From Roseovarius sp. (lineage in GTDB: Bacteria; Pseudomonadota; Alphaproteobacteria; Rhodobacterales; Rhodobacteraceae), in contig JAJFIA010000003.1 of NCBI GenBank assembly GCA_021775255.1, positions 124,001 through 188,000 of the forward strand: DNA of 64,000 bases. The letters run 5' to 3'. Numbering within the stretch: position 1 is the stretch's first letter; the number at the start of each line of letters is the position of its first letter. The notes beneath the pieces are model-generated. The model did no database searches. It was not told the origin of the DNA and was given only the letters and a program-made list of their open reading frames with translations. This document shows, piece by piece, positions 6,860 to 15,871 of this stretch. Position numbers and translations under genes: made by a program.

Positions 6860-8760
6860 GGGGTTGGCCCATTGTGAAGGAAGGCGTGAAGTTCAGACGC
6901 CGAAAACGGCTTGCGCAAGATCGGTGCAAGATGGTCTGCGGCTTTGTACAGCGGGTTGTCGGGTGGCAGTGATGTCATCAGATAGGCCGGATAGTGATCC
7001 TTGGGCAAGGCCCTGAGCAGGTCAATGCCGGATTTGTCGCCCTCAAGGGTGATATCCGACAGCAGCATGGATATTTCCGGCAGTTGCGGCAACAAAGCCA
7101 GAGCTTCATCAACGCTGGCGGCCTCAACCACCATATGGCCTGCCCCCCGCAGCATATCGCGGATTGTACTGCGCAGATCGGGGCTGTCTTCCACCAGCAG
7201 GATCAGCCCCGGCTCGGTTGCCGCCTTTGCGATGCGCAAAGGCAGGCGCAGGGATACGCGCGCGCCGCCCCTGATATTGGCCAGCTTCATGCGCCCACCT
7301 GCCAGGGTGGTCATGTTATAGGCCATGCTCAGGCCCAGCCCCGAGCCTTCGCCGCCTTTGGTGGTAAAGAACGGATCAAACCCGTGGCGGAGGGCGGCGG
7401 CACTGAAGCCGGTGCCGGTATCAGCGACGGCAAATTTAATCCAGGTGTTTTGCACGGTTTGAACTGTCAGGGTGATCTGCCCCGCCGCCCCACAGGCATC
7501 GCGGGCGTTCAGCACCAGATTGAGCAGCGAATCCTGTAGTATGCCGGCATCCAGCATCAGGTTGGGCGCCGTGGTCAGGTTGTTGATGTCGAATATGGTA
7601 CTGTCACTCAGGGTGGCGCGCACCAGAGTGGCAAATTCCGACAGGAAATCCGCCAGCACAACCGGCGCGGGCCGGTGCGCCCTTGGCCCGGTCATGTCGG
7701 CAATGCGGTTGAGCATGCCGCCCCCCCGGCGTGCAGCGGCCAGTGTGGCGGCGATCAATTCACCCGCATCATCGGGCAGGCTCATGCGTTGCAATTTGGA
7801 TTGCATGCCCAGAATGATCGTCAGCAGATTGGAAAAATCATGCGCCAGACCGCTGGTCAGTTGGGCCGCAAGTTCGCGGCGTTTGGTTTGTTGCAGGGCG
7901 GCGCGGGTCTGGGCCTCTTCGGTGATGTCCATCGACAGGATATAGACGCCATTGATGCCATCGGGCGTGAACGCCGCGCGGATGCGGCGCGAACTGGCCT
8001 CGTGGTTGAATTCAAACACCGAAGGCTTGCCGGAAAATGCCTGATCAAGCCGGGATTTGATGGCCCCATAGGCCTGCGGATCAAGGGCATCGCTGATTGG
8101 CAGGCCGATGATCTCGGGGGCGCTGCCGGGCATTATCGTGCTCAGCCGCCGGTTGGAATAGGTATAGCAACGGTCGGGGCCGACATGGGCGATATGGGCC
8201 GGCATCATCTCGGTGGTGAGCCGGGTGCGGGCCTCGGAGGCGGTGAGCTGCCGCTTGGCCTCTTCCAGCGCCGTGATCGAGGCCTCAAGGGCGCGGTTGG
8301 TGGCAGAAAGTTCCTCGAAATAGGCCTGCAACTGATCGGCAAGCACGTCCGAGCGGGCCTGCAACAGGCCTTCCTGGCGTTTGGTGCGGGTGATGTCGGT
8401 ATAGACCGTGACCCAGCCGCCTTCGGGCAGGGGCGAGCCTTCAACGCTGATCATCCGGCCATTGGCGCGGGCGCGTTCCATGTAATGCGGCTCAAACGCG
8501 CGGGCCTGATCAACCCGGGTCTGTACAAATTTCTCAAGGTCATCCACCGCGCCGTAATCGCCGCGCTCGGCCAGATAGCTGATGGTATCGGCAAAATCAG
8601 CACCCGGCGTGATCAACCGCCCGGGCAGATCAAACATTTCCTGAAAGCGGTGATTGCAGACGGCAAGCCTGAGATCACGGTCATAGATCGTCAGGGCCTG
8701 CTGGATCAGGTTCAGACCGGCCATTGTCATGGCGCTTTTATCGGATTTGGTTGGGCACAT
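6856..8760 (-). CDS. hybrid PAS histidine kinase with C-terminal receiver
   Basis: A 634-residue soluble-looking sensor with no obvious membrane span. Order: PAS (PAS_7-like, about 15-125), coiled coil (about 130-180), second PAS (about 185-285), HisKA with the phosphorylated H307 (SGLAHDFSN), HATPase with N418 (NLVLNARDA), GTGF and GSGLGL boxes, then a receiver domain with D569 (LLSDITLEG). The final receiver suggests a phosphorelay or feedback step before the coupled OmpR-type regulator. Two PAS domains and no transmembrane helix point to a cytoplasmic ligand, perhaps an acyl-CoA or metabolic cue linked to the divergent ligase operon (inference). Confidence 0.9.
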   Translation of the reverse strand: MCPTKSDKSAMTMAGLNLIQQALTIYDRDLRLAVCNHRFQEMFDLPGRLITPGADFADTISYLAERGDYGAVDDLEKFVQTRVDQARAFEPHYMERARANGRMISVEGSPLPEGGWVTVYTDITRTKRQEGLLQARSDVLADQLQAYFEELSATNRALEASITALEEAKRQLTASEARTRLTTEMMPAHIAHVGPDRCYTYSNRRLSTIMPGSAPEIIGLPISDALDPQAYGAIKSRLDQAFSGKPSVFEFNHEASSRRIRAAFTPDGINGVYILSMDITEEAQTRAALQQTKRRELAAQLTSGLAHDFSNLLTIILGMQSKLQRMSLPDDAGELIAATLAAARRGGGMLNRIADMTGPRAHRPAPVVLADFLSEFATLVRATLSDSTIFDINNLTTAPNLMLDAGILQDSLLNLVLNARDACGAAGQITLTVQTVQNTWIKFAVADTGTGFSAAALRHGFDPFFTTKGGEGSGLGLSMAYNMTTLAGGRMKLANIRGGARVSLRLPLRIAKAATEPGLILLVEDSPDLRSTIRDMLRGAGHMVVEAASVDEALALLPQLPEISMLLSDITLEGDKSGIDLLRALPKDHYPAYLMTSLPPDNPLYKAADHLAPILRKPFSASELHAFLHNGPTP

Positions 8761-8862
8761 CTGGCTGTCCTTTGCTTATGGCTAGCACCTGTTTGGCAGG
8801 GCGCAAAGATGATTCATGCCCCTGTTACAATTCGTAAGAATTGGGAAATGTTCAGGAAAAAG

Positions 8863-8894
8863 TTGACCCCCAGCAATAAAAGCGCACCTTATGG
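8863..8894 (+). promoter_or_regulatory. candidate promoter of the ligase/Liv operon
   Basis: TTGACC at 8863-8868 is followed after 18 bp by CCTTAT, with a TATAAA a few bases further on. It lies about 65 bp ahead of the ligase start in the 200-bp gap between the kinase and the ligase. The -35 is good and the -10 is ambiguous. Confidence 0.4.
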
Positions 8895-8960
8895 GTATAA
8901 AAAGAATCGCCCCGAGAGTGCGACACTTATGCGCCACGCGGGCATTTGGGAGGATAAGTT

Positions 8961-10934
8961 TTGAACCAGTCGTTAGAGGCGGCGGAGGGGCTTGGCTCGG
9001 TTCCGGCGCTTTTGCAACGCAATGCCACCCGGTTTGGGGGTAAACCTGCCTACCGGGAAAAGGAATATGGCATCTGGCAAAGCTGGACCTGGGCCGAGAC
9101 CGCGGCCGAGATCGAGGCGCTGGCGCTGGGGCTGATCAATCTGGGTGTGAATGAGGGCGATTTCATTGCCGTCATTGGCCGCAACCGGCCGTATTTTTAT
9201 TGGGCGATTGTGGCGGCGCAATCGGTTGGGGCTGTTCCGGTGCCGCTCTATCAGGATGCCTCCGCCGATGAGATGGCCTATGTGATGGAGCATTGCGGCG
9301 CGCGGTTTGCCATTGTGCAGGATCAGGAACAGGTTGACAAGATTATCGAAATTCAGGATGGCCTGCATCAGTTTGAGCATATGATCTATATTGATCCGCG
9401 CGGGATGCGCAAATATGATCACCACAAATTGCACGAGTTCAGCCATATTCAGCAGCAGGGCCGCGCGGCGCGTGATGAATTTATCACCGACCTTCAGGCG
9501 CGGCGCGGCAAGCTGAATTATGACAGCATCTGCGTGATGCTTTACACCTCGGGCACCACCGGCAAACCCAAGGGGGTGGTGCTTTCCAATCGCAACATTA
9601 TCGAGGCGTCGAAATCCTCGTCCGGGTTTGATACTTTAGGGCCGGGCGAAGAGGTGCTGGCCTATCTGCCGATGGCATGGGTCGGGGATTTCATCTTTTC
9701 AATCGGGCAGGCCTATTGGTGCGGATTTTGCGTCAACTGCCCCGAAAGCCCTGAAACGATGATGACCGATCTGCGCGAAATAGGCCCGACCTATTATTTT
9801 GCCCCGCCGCGGGTGTTTGAAACACAGCTCACCAATGTGATGATCCGGATGGAAGATGCCGGGCGTTTCAAGAAATGGCTGTTTGACAGGTTTATGGCCC
9901 ATGCCCGCAAGGTTGGGCCGGCTGTTCTGGATGGCAAATCGGTGGGCGTTTGGGACCGGCTGAAATATATGCTGGGCAATATCCTGGTGTATGGCCCGCT
10001 GAAAAACACCCTTGGGCTGAGCCGGGTGCGGGTGGGCTATACCGCCGGTGAGGCGATCGGCCCGGAAATCTTTGAATTTTACCGCTCGCTGGGGATCAAC
10101 CTCAAACAATTATACGGCCAGACCGAGGCGAGCGTGTTCATCACCCTGCAACCCGATGGCGAGGTGCGCAATGATACCGTGGGCGTGCCTGCGCCGGGGG
10201 TGGAGCTGCGGATTGCCGAGAATGGCGAAGTGTTTTACCGCAGCCCCGGCACGTTTGAATATTATTACAAGAACGAGACCAGCACCAAAGATACCAAGGA
10301 TACCGAGGGTTGGGTGGCCACCGGCGACGCGGGCTTTATTGACGAAGATACCGGCCATCTGCGGATCATCGACCGGGCCAAGGATGTGGGGAAAATGGCA
10401 TCGGGCGCGCTGTTTGCGCCGAAATATGTTGAGAACAAGCTGAAGTTTTTTCCCAATATTCTGGAAGCGGTGGTGTTTGGCGCCGGGCGCGAGGAATGCG
10501 TGGCCTTCATCAATATTGATCTCACGGCGGTGGGCAACTGGGCCGAGCGCAACAACATTGGCTATGCCTCTTATCAGGAGCTGGCCGGGCATCCGCAGGT
10601 GCTGAAGGCCATCCGGGCTCATGTCGATGAAGTGAACCGCTCGGTGGCGCAGGATCCGATGTTGTCGGGCTGTCAGATCCACCGGTTTGTGGTGCTGCAC
10701 AAGGAGCTGGATGCCGATGACGGCGAAATGACCCGCACCCGCAAGGTGCGCCGCCGGATCGTGGAAGAGAAATACAGTGATCTTTTGAGCGCGCTTTATG
10801 ATGGTTTGGATGAGATATTCACCACCACCGAAGTGACCTATGAGGATGGCCGCAAGGGGGCAATCTCGGCCACGCTGAAGATTGTTGATGCGGCAGTGCT
10901 GCCCGTACCCGAGCACAAGGTTGCGGCCGAATGA
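8961..10934 (+). CDS. long-chain acyl-CoA synthetase-type AMP-binding ligase
   Basis: A 657-residue ANL-superfamily ligase that activates a carboxylic acid via acyl-AMP to its CoA thioester. The phosphate-binding loop YTSGTTGKPKG is at 195-205; later come LYGQTEAS (adenine/acyl site) and the hinge region TGDAGFIDEDTGHLRIIDRAKD. The length and the insert between domains match the long FadD/ACSL-like form. The start is a TTG at 8961 with GGGAGGA at 8948-8954; no ATG gives a better N-terminus. It leads an operon with LivG, LivH, LivM, a binding protein, LivF and a second ligase, suggesting that imported acids are activated on entry. The chain length of the substrate cannot be told. Confidence 0.9.
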   Translation: MNQSLEAAEGLGSVPALLQRNATRFGGKPAYREKEYGIWQSWTWAETAAEIEALALGLINLGVNEGDFIAVIGRNRPYFYWAIVAAQSVGAVPVPLYQDASADEMAYVMEHCGARFAIVQDQEQVDKIIEIQDGLHQFEHMIYIDPRGMRKYDHHKLHEFSHIQQQGRAARDEFITDLQARRGKLNYDSICVMLYTSGTTGKPKGVVLSNRNIIEASKSSSGFDTLGPGEEVLAYLPMAWVGDFIFSIGQAYWCGFCVNCPESPETMMTDLREIGPTYYFAPPRVFETQLTNVMIRMEDAGRFKKWLFDRFMAHARKVGPAVLDGKSVGVWDRLKYMLGNILVYGPLKNTLGLSRVRVGYTAGEAIGPEIFEFYRSLGINLKQLYGQTEASVFITLQPDGEVRNDTVGVPAPGVELRIAENGEVFYRSPGTFEYYYKNETSTKDTKDTEGWVATGDAGFIDEDTGHLRIIDRAKDVGKMASGALFAPKYVENKLKFFPNILEAVVFGAGREECVAFINIDLTAVGNWAERNNIGYASYQELAGHPQVLKAIRAHVDEVNRSVAQDPMLSGCQIHRFVVLHKELDADDGEMTRTRKVRRRIVEEKYSDLLSALYDGLDEIFTTTEVTYEDGRKGAISATLKIVDAAVLPVPEHKVAAE

Positions 10935-10956
10935 TCGGGCCGGTCGTTCGGCGCTC

Positions 10957-10974
10957 GTTGTCGCAAGCGACAAC
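10957..10974 (+). other. intra-operon hairpin between ligase and livG
   Basis: The eight-base inverted repeat GTTGTCGC..GCGACAAC has a two-base centre and lies 23 bases after the ligase stop. No T-run follows, so it is more likely an mRNA-stabilising or attenuating stem than a full terminator. Confidence 0.4.
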
Positions 10975-11021
10975 CACGCCCCGCCCGCCGTCCCACAGGG
11001 GCGAATGGAGAGGAATGCGTT

Positions 11022-11840
11022 ATGCTTGATACCGCTGAGGGATATGTCACCGAGGATGGCCGCAAAATTGGCGGGGTGGTGATGGAGATGAAGAACATCA
11101 CTCTGCGGTTTGGCGGTGTGGTGGCGATACAGGACATCAGCTTTGACATCCGGCAAGGTGAGATTCGTGCGATCATTGGCCCCAATGGGGCGGGTAAATC
11201 CTCGATGCTTAACGTGATCAGCGGGTTTTATAATCCGCAGGAGGGCGAGGTCTGGTATCAGGGTGCCAAGCGGCCGGCAATGAAGCCCTATGAGGTGGCG
11301 CAGCAGGGCATTGCGCGCACATTTCAGAATATCGCGCTGTTTGAGGGCATGAGCGTGCTGGATAACGTCATGACCGGGCGGATCAGGCAGATGAGCGCCG
11401 GGATGGTGGCGCAGGCGATCTGGAAAGGGAAGGCCGAGCGCGAAGAGATCAAAAACCGCGAAGCCGTTGAAAAAGTTATTGATTTTCTTGAAATTCAAAG
11501 CATTCGCAAGACCCCTGTGGGGCGGTTGCCTTATGGGTTGAAGAAGCGGGTTGAGCTGGCGCGGGCGCTGGCGGCGGAGCCGTCGATTTTGCTGCTGGAC
11601 GAGCCGATGGCGGGGATGAATGTGGAAGAAAAAGAGGATATGAGCCGGTTCATTCTGGATGTGAACGATGAATTTGGCACCACCATCGCCCTGATCGAGC
11701 ATGATATGGGCGTGGTGATGGATCTCTCGGATCGGGTTGTGGTGATGGATTACGGCAAGAAGATCGGCGATGGCTCGCCCGATGAGGTGCGCGGCAATCA
11801 GGCGGTGATTGATGCCTATCTGGGGGTTGCGCATGATTAG
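11022..11840 (+). CDS. ABC transporter ATP-binding protein, LivG type
   Basis: A 272-residue nucleotide-binding subunit of the branched-chain amino acid/amide (HAAT) uptake class. Walker A GPNGAGKS is at 53-60, the signature region is LPYGLKKRVELARAL, Walker B is ILLLDEPMAGMN, and the H-loop is in IEHDMGVVM. The GFYNPQEGEV and ARTFQNIALF segments are typical of LivG. A short extra N-terminus (MLDTAEGYVTEDGRK) precedes the usual start region. It pairs with LivF further down the operon. The true ligand is probably an organic acid rather than an amino acid, given the two CoA ligases (inference). Confidence 0.9.
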   Translation: MLDTAEGYVTEDGRKIGGVVMEMKNITLRFGGVVAIQDISFDIRQGEIRAIIGPNGAGKSSMLNVISGFYNPQEGEVWYQGAKRPAMKPYEVAQQGIARTFQNIALFEGMSVLDNVMTGRIRQMSAGMVAQAIWKGKAEREEIKNREAVEKVIDFLEIQSIRKTPVGRLPYGLKKRVELARALAAEPSILLLDEPMAGMNVEEKEDMSRFILDVNDEFGTTIALIEHDMGVVMDLSDRVVVMDYGKKIGDGSPDEVRGNQAVIDAYLGVAHD

Positions 11841-12258
11841 ATTGCTGGCGATATTAACCTTGATGCCGATGGCGGCTCAGGCCGGGGCCTGGGAAGAATT
11901 TCAGGCCCGCTGCTTGACGCCCTACGAATCCATGTTCCCGCCGATATTTGACGGGCTTGAAGAGATCGGAGCGGATGCGGACAGCTCCACCTATCTGCTA
12001 CCGGGCGGGGCCAGGATGGTGATCAATCTGGTGCCGGACGGGGGGTTTTCGGCCTGTTATGTCAACGATCCGAGCGGCCAGTCCGAGCAGGCGTTTGATC
12101 AATGGATTGATGAGGCCGTCACTACCCGGCGTTATGTGCAGATGGATGCAAATATTTGGCATAGCTTTGAATGGATTGAGCCGGTTCTGGCTGTCTCGAA
12201 ACGCCATGAAAACGGTGCCGTGATTTTGCAGATAATGGAGACTGATCTTGAATCGTGA
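11833..12258 (+). CDS. small secreted protein of unknown function inside the Liv operon
   Basis: A 141-residue protein with a clear Sec signal peptide (MIRLLAILTLMPMAAQAGA, cleavage near residue 18). The mature part has two cysteines (QARCLTPY and FSACYVN) that could form a disulfide, and two tryptophans near IWHSFEWIEP. It starts inside the end of livG (8-bp overlap), so it is coupled to it, and it ends 21 bp before livH. I recognise no domain. It resembles the generic small periplasmic proteins common in Rhodobacterales. A periplasmic accessory to the transporter is possible but unproven. Confidence 0.72.
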   Translation: MIRLLAILTLMPMAAQAGAWEEFQARCLTPYESMFPPIFDGLEEIGADADSSTYLLPGGARMVINLVPDGGFSACYVNDPSGQSEQAFDQWIDEAVTTRRYVQMDANIWHSFEWIEPVLAVSKRHENGAVILQIMETDLES

Positions 12259-12279
12259 AATGATGAATGGAGGCATACC

Positions 12280-13266
12280 ATGCCTGATCAGCTAATTTTT
12301 GGCATGGAAGTATTCCTCAACGGCCTGATGGCCGGGGTGCTTTATGCGCTGGTGGCACTTGGTTTCGTGCTGATTTTCAAGGCCAGTGGCATATTCAATT
12401 TTGCCCAGGGGGTGATGGCGCTGTTTGCCGCGCTCACCCTGGTGGGGATCATGGAAGGCGAGGTGCCGTTTTCGCATCTGATCAATGCGGTTTTTGGCAC
12501 GGATGTGCATAATTTCGGCTGGACGGTGCCGGCACTGCTGGCGATTTTGCTGACCATGGCGGTGATGGTGCTGTTGGCCTGGCTGGTGAACAAGCTGATC
12601 TTCCGGCATCTGGTGAATCAAGAGCCGATTATCCTCTTTATGGCCACCATTGGTTTGGCTTATTTCCTTGAAGGCTTTGGTGATATGATGTGGGGGTCCA
12701 ACATCAAAAAGATGGATGTGGGCCTGCCACAGGGGATCAATGATTGGATTGACGCGGCCACTTTTGATATTTTTGGCTACGGGTTTTTCATTGATAACCT
12801 GGATATTGTGGCCACGGTGGTGGCGGCGCTTCTGGTTGTCGCACTCATTATTTTCGCGCAATATACCAAGCAGGGCCGTGCCATGCGGGCGGTGGCGGAT
12901 GATCATCAGGCGGCGCTGAGCGTGGGTATATCTTTGAGCTTTATCTGGGTGATGGTGTGGTCTCTGGCCGGGTTCGTGGCCCTTGTGGCGGGCATCATGT
13001 GGGGCACCAAATCGGGGGTGCAGTTTTCGCTGTCGCTGATCGCGCTGAAGGCGCTTCCGGTTCTGATGCTGGGCGGGTTTACCTCGATCCCCGGGGCCAT
13101 TGTGGGCGGGCTGATCATCGGCGTGGGCGAGAAGCTGTTTGAGTTTACCATCGGGCCGATGGTGGGCGGGGCGACCGAGAACTGGTTTGCCTATGTTCTG
13201 GCGCTGATTTTCCTTGTTTTTCGGCCGCAGGGATTGTTTGGGGAGAAGATCATTGAGAGGGTTTGA
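12280..13266 (+). CDS. ABC transporter permease, LivH type
   Basis: A 328-residue polytopic inner-membrane protein with about eight hydrophobic segments. The first hydrophobic block (FLNGLMAGVLYALVALGFVLIFKA) followed by SGIFNFAQGVMA is diagnostic of LivH. The conserved EAA-like cytoplasmic loop region is near GRAMRAVADDHQAALSVGI. GGAGG (12269-12273) gives a good ribosome site. With LivM it forms the channel of the uptake system. The central insert around IDAATFDIFGYGFFIDN is a little longer than in amino-acid LivH proteins, in keeping with a different substrate. Confidence 0.9.
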   Translation: MPDQLIFGMEVFLNGLMAGVLYALVALGFVLIFKASGIFNFAQGVMALFAALTLVGIMEGEVPFSHLINAVFGTDVHNFGWTVPALLAILLTMAVMVLLAWLVNKLIFRHLVNQEPIILFMATIGLAYFLEGFGDMMWGSNIKKMDVGLPQGINDWIDAATFDIFGYGFFIDNLDIVATVVAALLVVALIIFAQYTKQGRAMRAVADDHQAALSVGISLSFIWVMVWSLAGFVALVAGIMWGTKSGVQFSLSLIALKALPVLMLGGFTSIPGAIVGGLIIGVGEKLFEFTIGPMVGGATENWFAYVLALIFLVFRPQGLFGEKIIERV

Positions 13267-13277
13267 TCATCACAAAA

Positions 13278-13331
13278 TGGGGTGGGTTTCACCCACCTTA
13301 CAGGCAAAATGTAGGGTGGGTGAAACCCACG
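13278..13331. repeat. two inverted palindromic repeats between livH and livM (type A)
   Basis: The stems GGTGGGT..ACCCACC (13281-13297) and GTGGGT..ACCCAC (13316-13330) are mirror copies of one unit, GTAGGGTGGGTGAAACCCAC. The same unit forms the terminator at 480-506. Here the pair sits inside an operon and could reduce, but not stop, downstream expression. Confidence 0.7.
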
Positions 13332-13353
13332 CTTGCCGGAAAAGGATTTAAAA

Positions 13354-14430
13354 ATGTTCTATCGTGAAGCCGGTGATTTCAAGACCTCTTACGCCGAGGA
13401 TAACCAGACCTTTCCGATCAAATTTGACCGGTATCGCTATTATGTGGTGCTGGTGCTGGCCTTCGCCGTGGTGCCGTTTATCATCAATGATTACTGGGTC
13501 AATGCGGTGTTCCTGCCGTTTTTGATCTATTCGATTGCCGCCATTGGCCTGAATATTCTGGTGGGCTATTGCGGGCAGGTCAGCCTTGGGTCGGGCGGTT
13601 TCATGGCCGTGGGGGCCTATGCCTGTTACAAGCTGATGACCAGCTTTCCAGACGTCAATATTGCCATTCATGTGATGCTTGCCGGTGCGATAACCGCAGC
13701 TGTGGGCGTGCTGTTTGGCTTGCCAAGTTTGCGCATCAAAGGGTTTTATCTGGCGGTGGCAACACTGGCGGCGCAGTTCTTTCTGGTGTGGCTCTTTAAC
13801 CGCGTGCCGTGGTTTTACAACTATTCCGCCTCGGGGCAGATTTCTGCGCCCGAGCGCACGGTGTTTGGCATTCCCGTGACCGGAGCCGAGACCGCGCCCT
13901 GGGCGGCTTATCTTTTCTGTCTGGTGTTTGCGGTGGCTAGCGCGCTCATCGCGAGGAACCTCACACGTGGCATGATCGGCCGCAAATGGATGGCGATCCG
14001 GGATATGGATATCGCCGCCGAGATCATCGGGGTGAACCCGCTCAAGGCCAAGCTCAGCGCATTTGCGGTCAGCTCGTTTTTCATTGGCATCGCGGGCGCG
14101 CTGTTTTTTGCCATTTACCTCGGCGCGATCGAGGTGGGCGAGGCCTTTGGCATCAACAAATCCTTCCTGCTTTTGTTCATGGTGATCATCGGCGGGCTGG
14201 GATCCATTTTTGGCTCCTTCGCCGGGGCGGCCTTTCTGGTGCTGCTGCCGGTGCTGTTGAAAAATCTGCTGGTGGTCGGGCTTGAATGGCCCACCGATCT
14301 GGCGACACACTTGGAATTTATTATCGTAGGTGGGCTCATCATCCTGTTTTTGGTGGCCGAACCGCACGGGCTGGCGCAGCTTTGGCGCGTGGCAAAGGAA
14401 AAACTGAGACTTTGGCCTTTTCCGCATTAG
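13354..14430 (+). CDS. ABC transporter permease, LivM type
   Basis: A 358-residue polytopic permease with the LivM hallmark NILVGYCGQVSLGSGGFMAVGAYA and the later GLPSLRIKGFYLAVATLAAQFF. The loop segment GRKWMAIRDMDIAAEIIGVNPLKAKL is the conserved cytoplasmic coupling loop. The ATG at 13354 with AAGGA upstream is chosen over a TTG seven codons earlier that lies in the repeat. It carries a soluble N-terminal extension of about 30 residues before the first membrane segment. It partners LivH. Confidence 0.9.
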   Translation: MFYREAGDFKTSYAEDNQTFPIKFDRYRYYVVLVLAFAVVPFIINDYWVNAVFLPFLIYSIAAIGLNILVGYCGQVSLGSGGFMAVGAYACYKLMTSFPDVNIAIHVMLAGAITAAVGVLFGLPSLRIKGFYLAVATLAAQFFLVWLFNRVPWFYNYSASGQISAPERTVFGIPVTGAETAPWAAYLFCLVFAVASALIARNLTRGMIGRKWMAIRDMDIAAEIIGVNPLKAKLSAFAVSSFFIGIAGALFFAIYLGAIEVGEAFGINKSFLLLFMVIIGGLGSIFGSFAGAAFLVLLPVLLKNLLVVGLEWPTDLATHLEFIIVGGLIILFLVAEPHGLAQLWRVAKEKLRLWPFPH

Positions 14431-14448
14431 CGGCGGGCCTGAGAAAAG

Positions 14449-14473
14449 TATGCCGGGCTTAAGCCCGGCCTAC
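14449..14473. repeat. palindromic repeat (type B) before the binding-protein gene
   Basis: A perfect 18-bp palindrome GCCGGGCTTAAGCCCGGC (14452-14469), flanked by TAC/GTA-like ends, lies between livM and the binding-protein gene. It has the same design as the palindrome at 40626-40643. Confidence 0.7.
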
Positions 14474-14514
14474 GTGAAGACGTCGGACGATAAACCAAGG
14501 GAGGTACTAAACCG

Positions 14515-15798
14515 ATGAAACTTAAACTGATCACCGCCGCTGTGGCGGTACTTATGGCTGCGGGGCCGGCAATGGCTGACCTGACATTCAGTATATTGAG
14601 CTACCGCACCGGGCCCTATGCGCCCAACGGCATCCCGTTGGCAGATGGGCAAGCTGACTATTTCACACTTATCAACGAGCGTGATGGCGGTATTAACGGC
14701 GAAAAGATCAACGTTGTAGAATGCGAAACCGGGTACAACACCGAAAAGGGCGTAGAGTGCTATGAGGCGACCAAAGGTGAGGGCGTCTTAGTCTATAACC
14801 CATATTCGACCGGTATGGCGTATCAGTTGATACCCAAAGTAACAGCTGATGGCATTCCGCTGCACACGCTGGGCTATGGCCGGACGTCGGCCAAGAACGG
14901 TAAGGTGTTTTCGAATGTCTTTAACTATCCCGCCAACTATTGGGATGGTGCCAGCCACGCGGTGAGCCACATTCTGGACGTGAATGGCGGCGATATAAGC
15001 GGTAAGACAATTGCACTGGTTTACCACAACTCTGCCTATGGCAAAGAACCCATTCGGACACTGGAAGAGCTGGCCAAGAAGCATGGCTATAACCTGACAT
15101 TGCTGCCTGTTGACCACCCCGGTCAGGAGCAGAAATCGCAGTGGCTGCAAATCCGCCGCGAAAAGCCCGATTATGTGCTGATGTGGGGTTGGGGCGTGAT
15201 GAATCAGGTGGCCATCCAGGAAGCCGCCAACATCCGTTTCCCGATGGAAAACTTCATTGGTATCTGGTGGTCGGCCTCTGAAAATGATGTGCAGCCCGCC
15301 GGAGATGCTTCGGATGGTTACAAGGCACTAGCCCTTCACAATGTGGGCGACGATTATCCGCTCTATGAGGACTTGCAGAAGTATGTTGTTGATGCAGGCA
15401 AGGCTGCGGGCGCGGGCGATCAATTAGGCACGGTACTTTACAATCGTGGTCTATATACTGCGATGTTGTCCGTCGAGGCCGCCAGAACGGCGCAAAAAAT
15501 CCACGGCACCAACGCGATTACGCCTGCGATGATGCGTGATGGCATGGAAGCCCTTGAGATGACCGAGGCGAAGATGGCAGGCCTTGGCCTTCCCGGCTTT
15601 GGCCCGGAATTCAAGGTGAGTTGCGAAAACCACGGTGGTAACGGCTTTGGTGCTGTTTCACAGTGGGATGCTAACGCCGGAAAATGGAGCCTGATCACCG
15701 ACTATGTGCAGTCGGACCAAGATATTATCGGGCCTTTGATCCTGGAAGATTCTGCGGCTTATGCTGCGGAAGCCGGCATCACACAGGGCTGCAACTGA
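14515..15798 (+). CDS. ABC transporter periplasmic substrate-binding protein, LivK type
   Basis: A 427-residue type I periplasmic binding protein. The signal peptide is MKLKLITAAVAVLMAAGPAMA (cleavage after about residue 21). The mature protein starts with LTFSILSYRTGPYAPNGIPLADG and has the two-lobe pattern with GKTIALVYHNSAYGKEP at the lobe crossover. GGGAGG precedes the ATG. It is the ligand-recognition subunit of the operon. Its acidic, aromatic-rich lobe (IGIWWSASENDVQP) differs from classical LivK, fitting a non-amino-acid ligand. Flanking hairpins on both sides suggest it is expressed more strongly than the rest. Confidence 0.9.
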   Translation: MKLKLITAAVAVLMAAGPAMADLTFSILSYRTGPYAPNGIPLADGQADYFTLINERDGGINGEKINVVECETGYNTEKGVECYEATKGEGVLVYNPYSTGMAYQLIPKVTADGIPLHTLGYGRTSAKNGKVFSNVFNYPANYWDGASHAVSHILDVNGGDISGKTIALVYHNSAYGKEPIRTLEELAKKHGYNLTLLPVDHPGQEQKSQWLQIRREKPDYVLMWGWGVMNQVAIQEAANIRFPMENFIGIWWSASENDVQPAGDASDGYKALALHNVGDDYPLYEDLQKYVVDAGKAAGAGDQLGTVLYNRGLYTAMLSVEAARTAQKIHGTNAITPAMMRDGMEALEMTEAKMAGLGLPGFGPEFKVSCENHGGNGFGAVSQWDANAGKWSLITDYVQSDQDIIGPLILEDSAAYAAEAGITQGCN

Positions 15799-15808
15799 TT
15801 GCTCTTGC

Positions 15809-15836
15809 GAGATTCCCGGGCCTGCCCCGGGTTCTC
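15809..15836 (+). terminator. hairpin after the binding-protein gene
   Basis: GAGA-TT-CCCGGG and CCCGGG-TT-CTCT form a nested stem directly after the stop. There is no long T-run, so partial termination or 3'-end protection is likely. Confidence 0.45.
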
Positions 15837-15846
15837 TAAGATAACA

Positions 15847-15871
15847 GGTGCGGCGACCAAATCGCCGCACC
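15847..15871 (+). terminator. second hairpin upstream of livF
   Basis: A perfect 10-bp stem GGTGCGGCGA/TCGCCGCACC closes a five-base loop. With the hairpin just before it, it forms a double barrier between the binding-protein gene and livF, without a T-run. Confidence 0.5.

Noticed and set aside
7675-8964. 429-codon frame antisense to the histidine kinase
   Set aside because: It mirrors a kinase with intact motifs; no domain or ribosome site is seen.
10110-11834. 574-codon open frame antisense to the ligase and livG
   Set aside because: Composition is His/Pro/Arg-rich as expected from the reverse frame of GC-rich coding DNA, and both sense genes are well supported.
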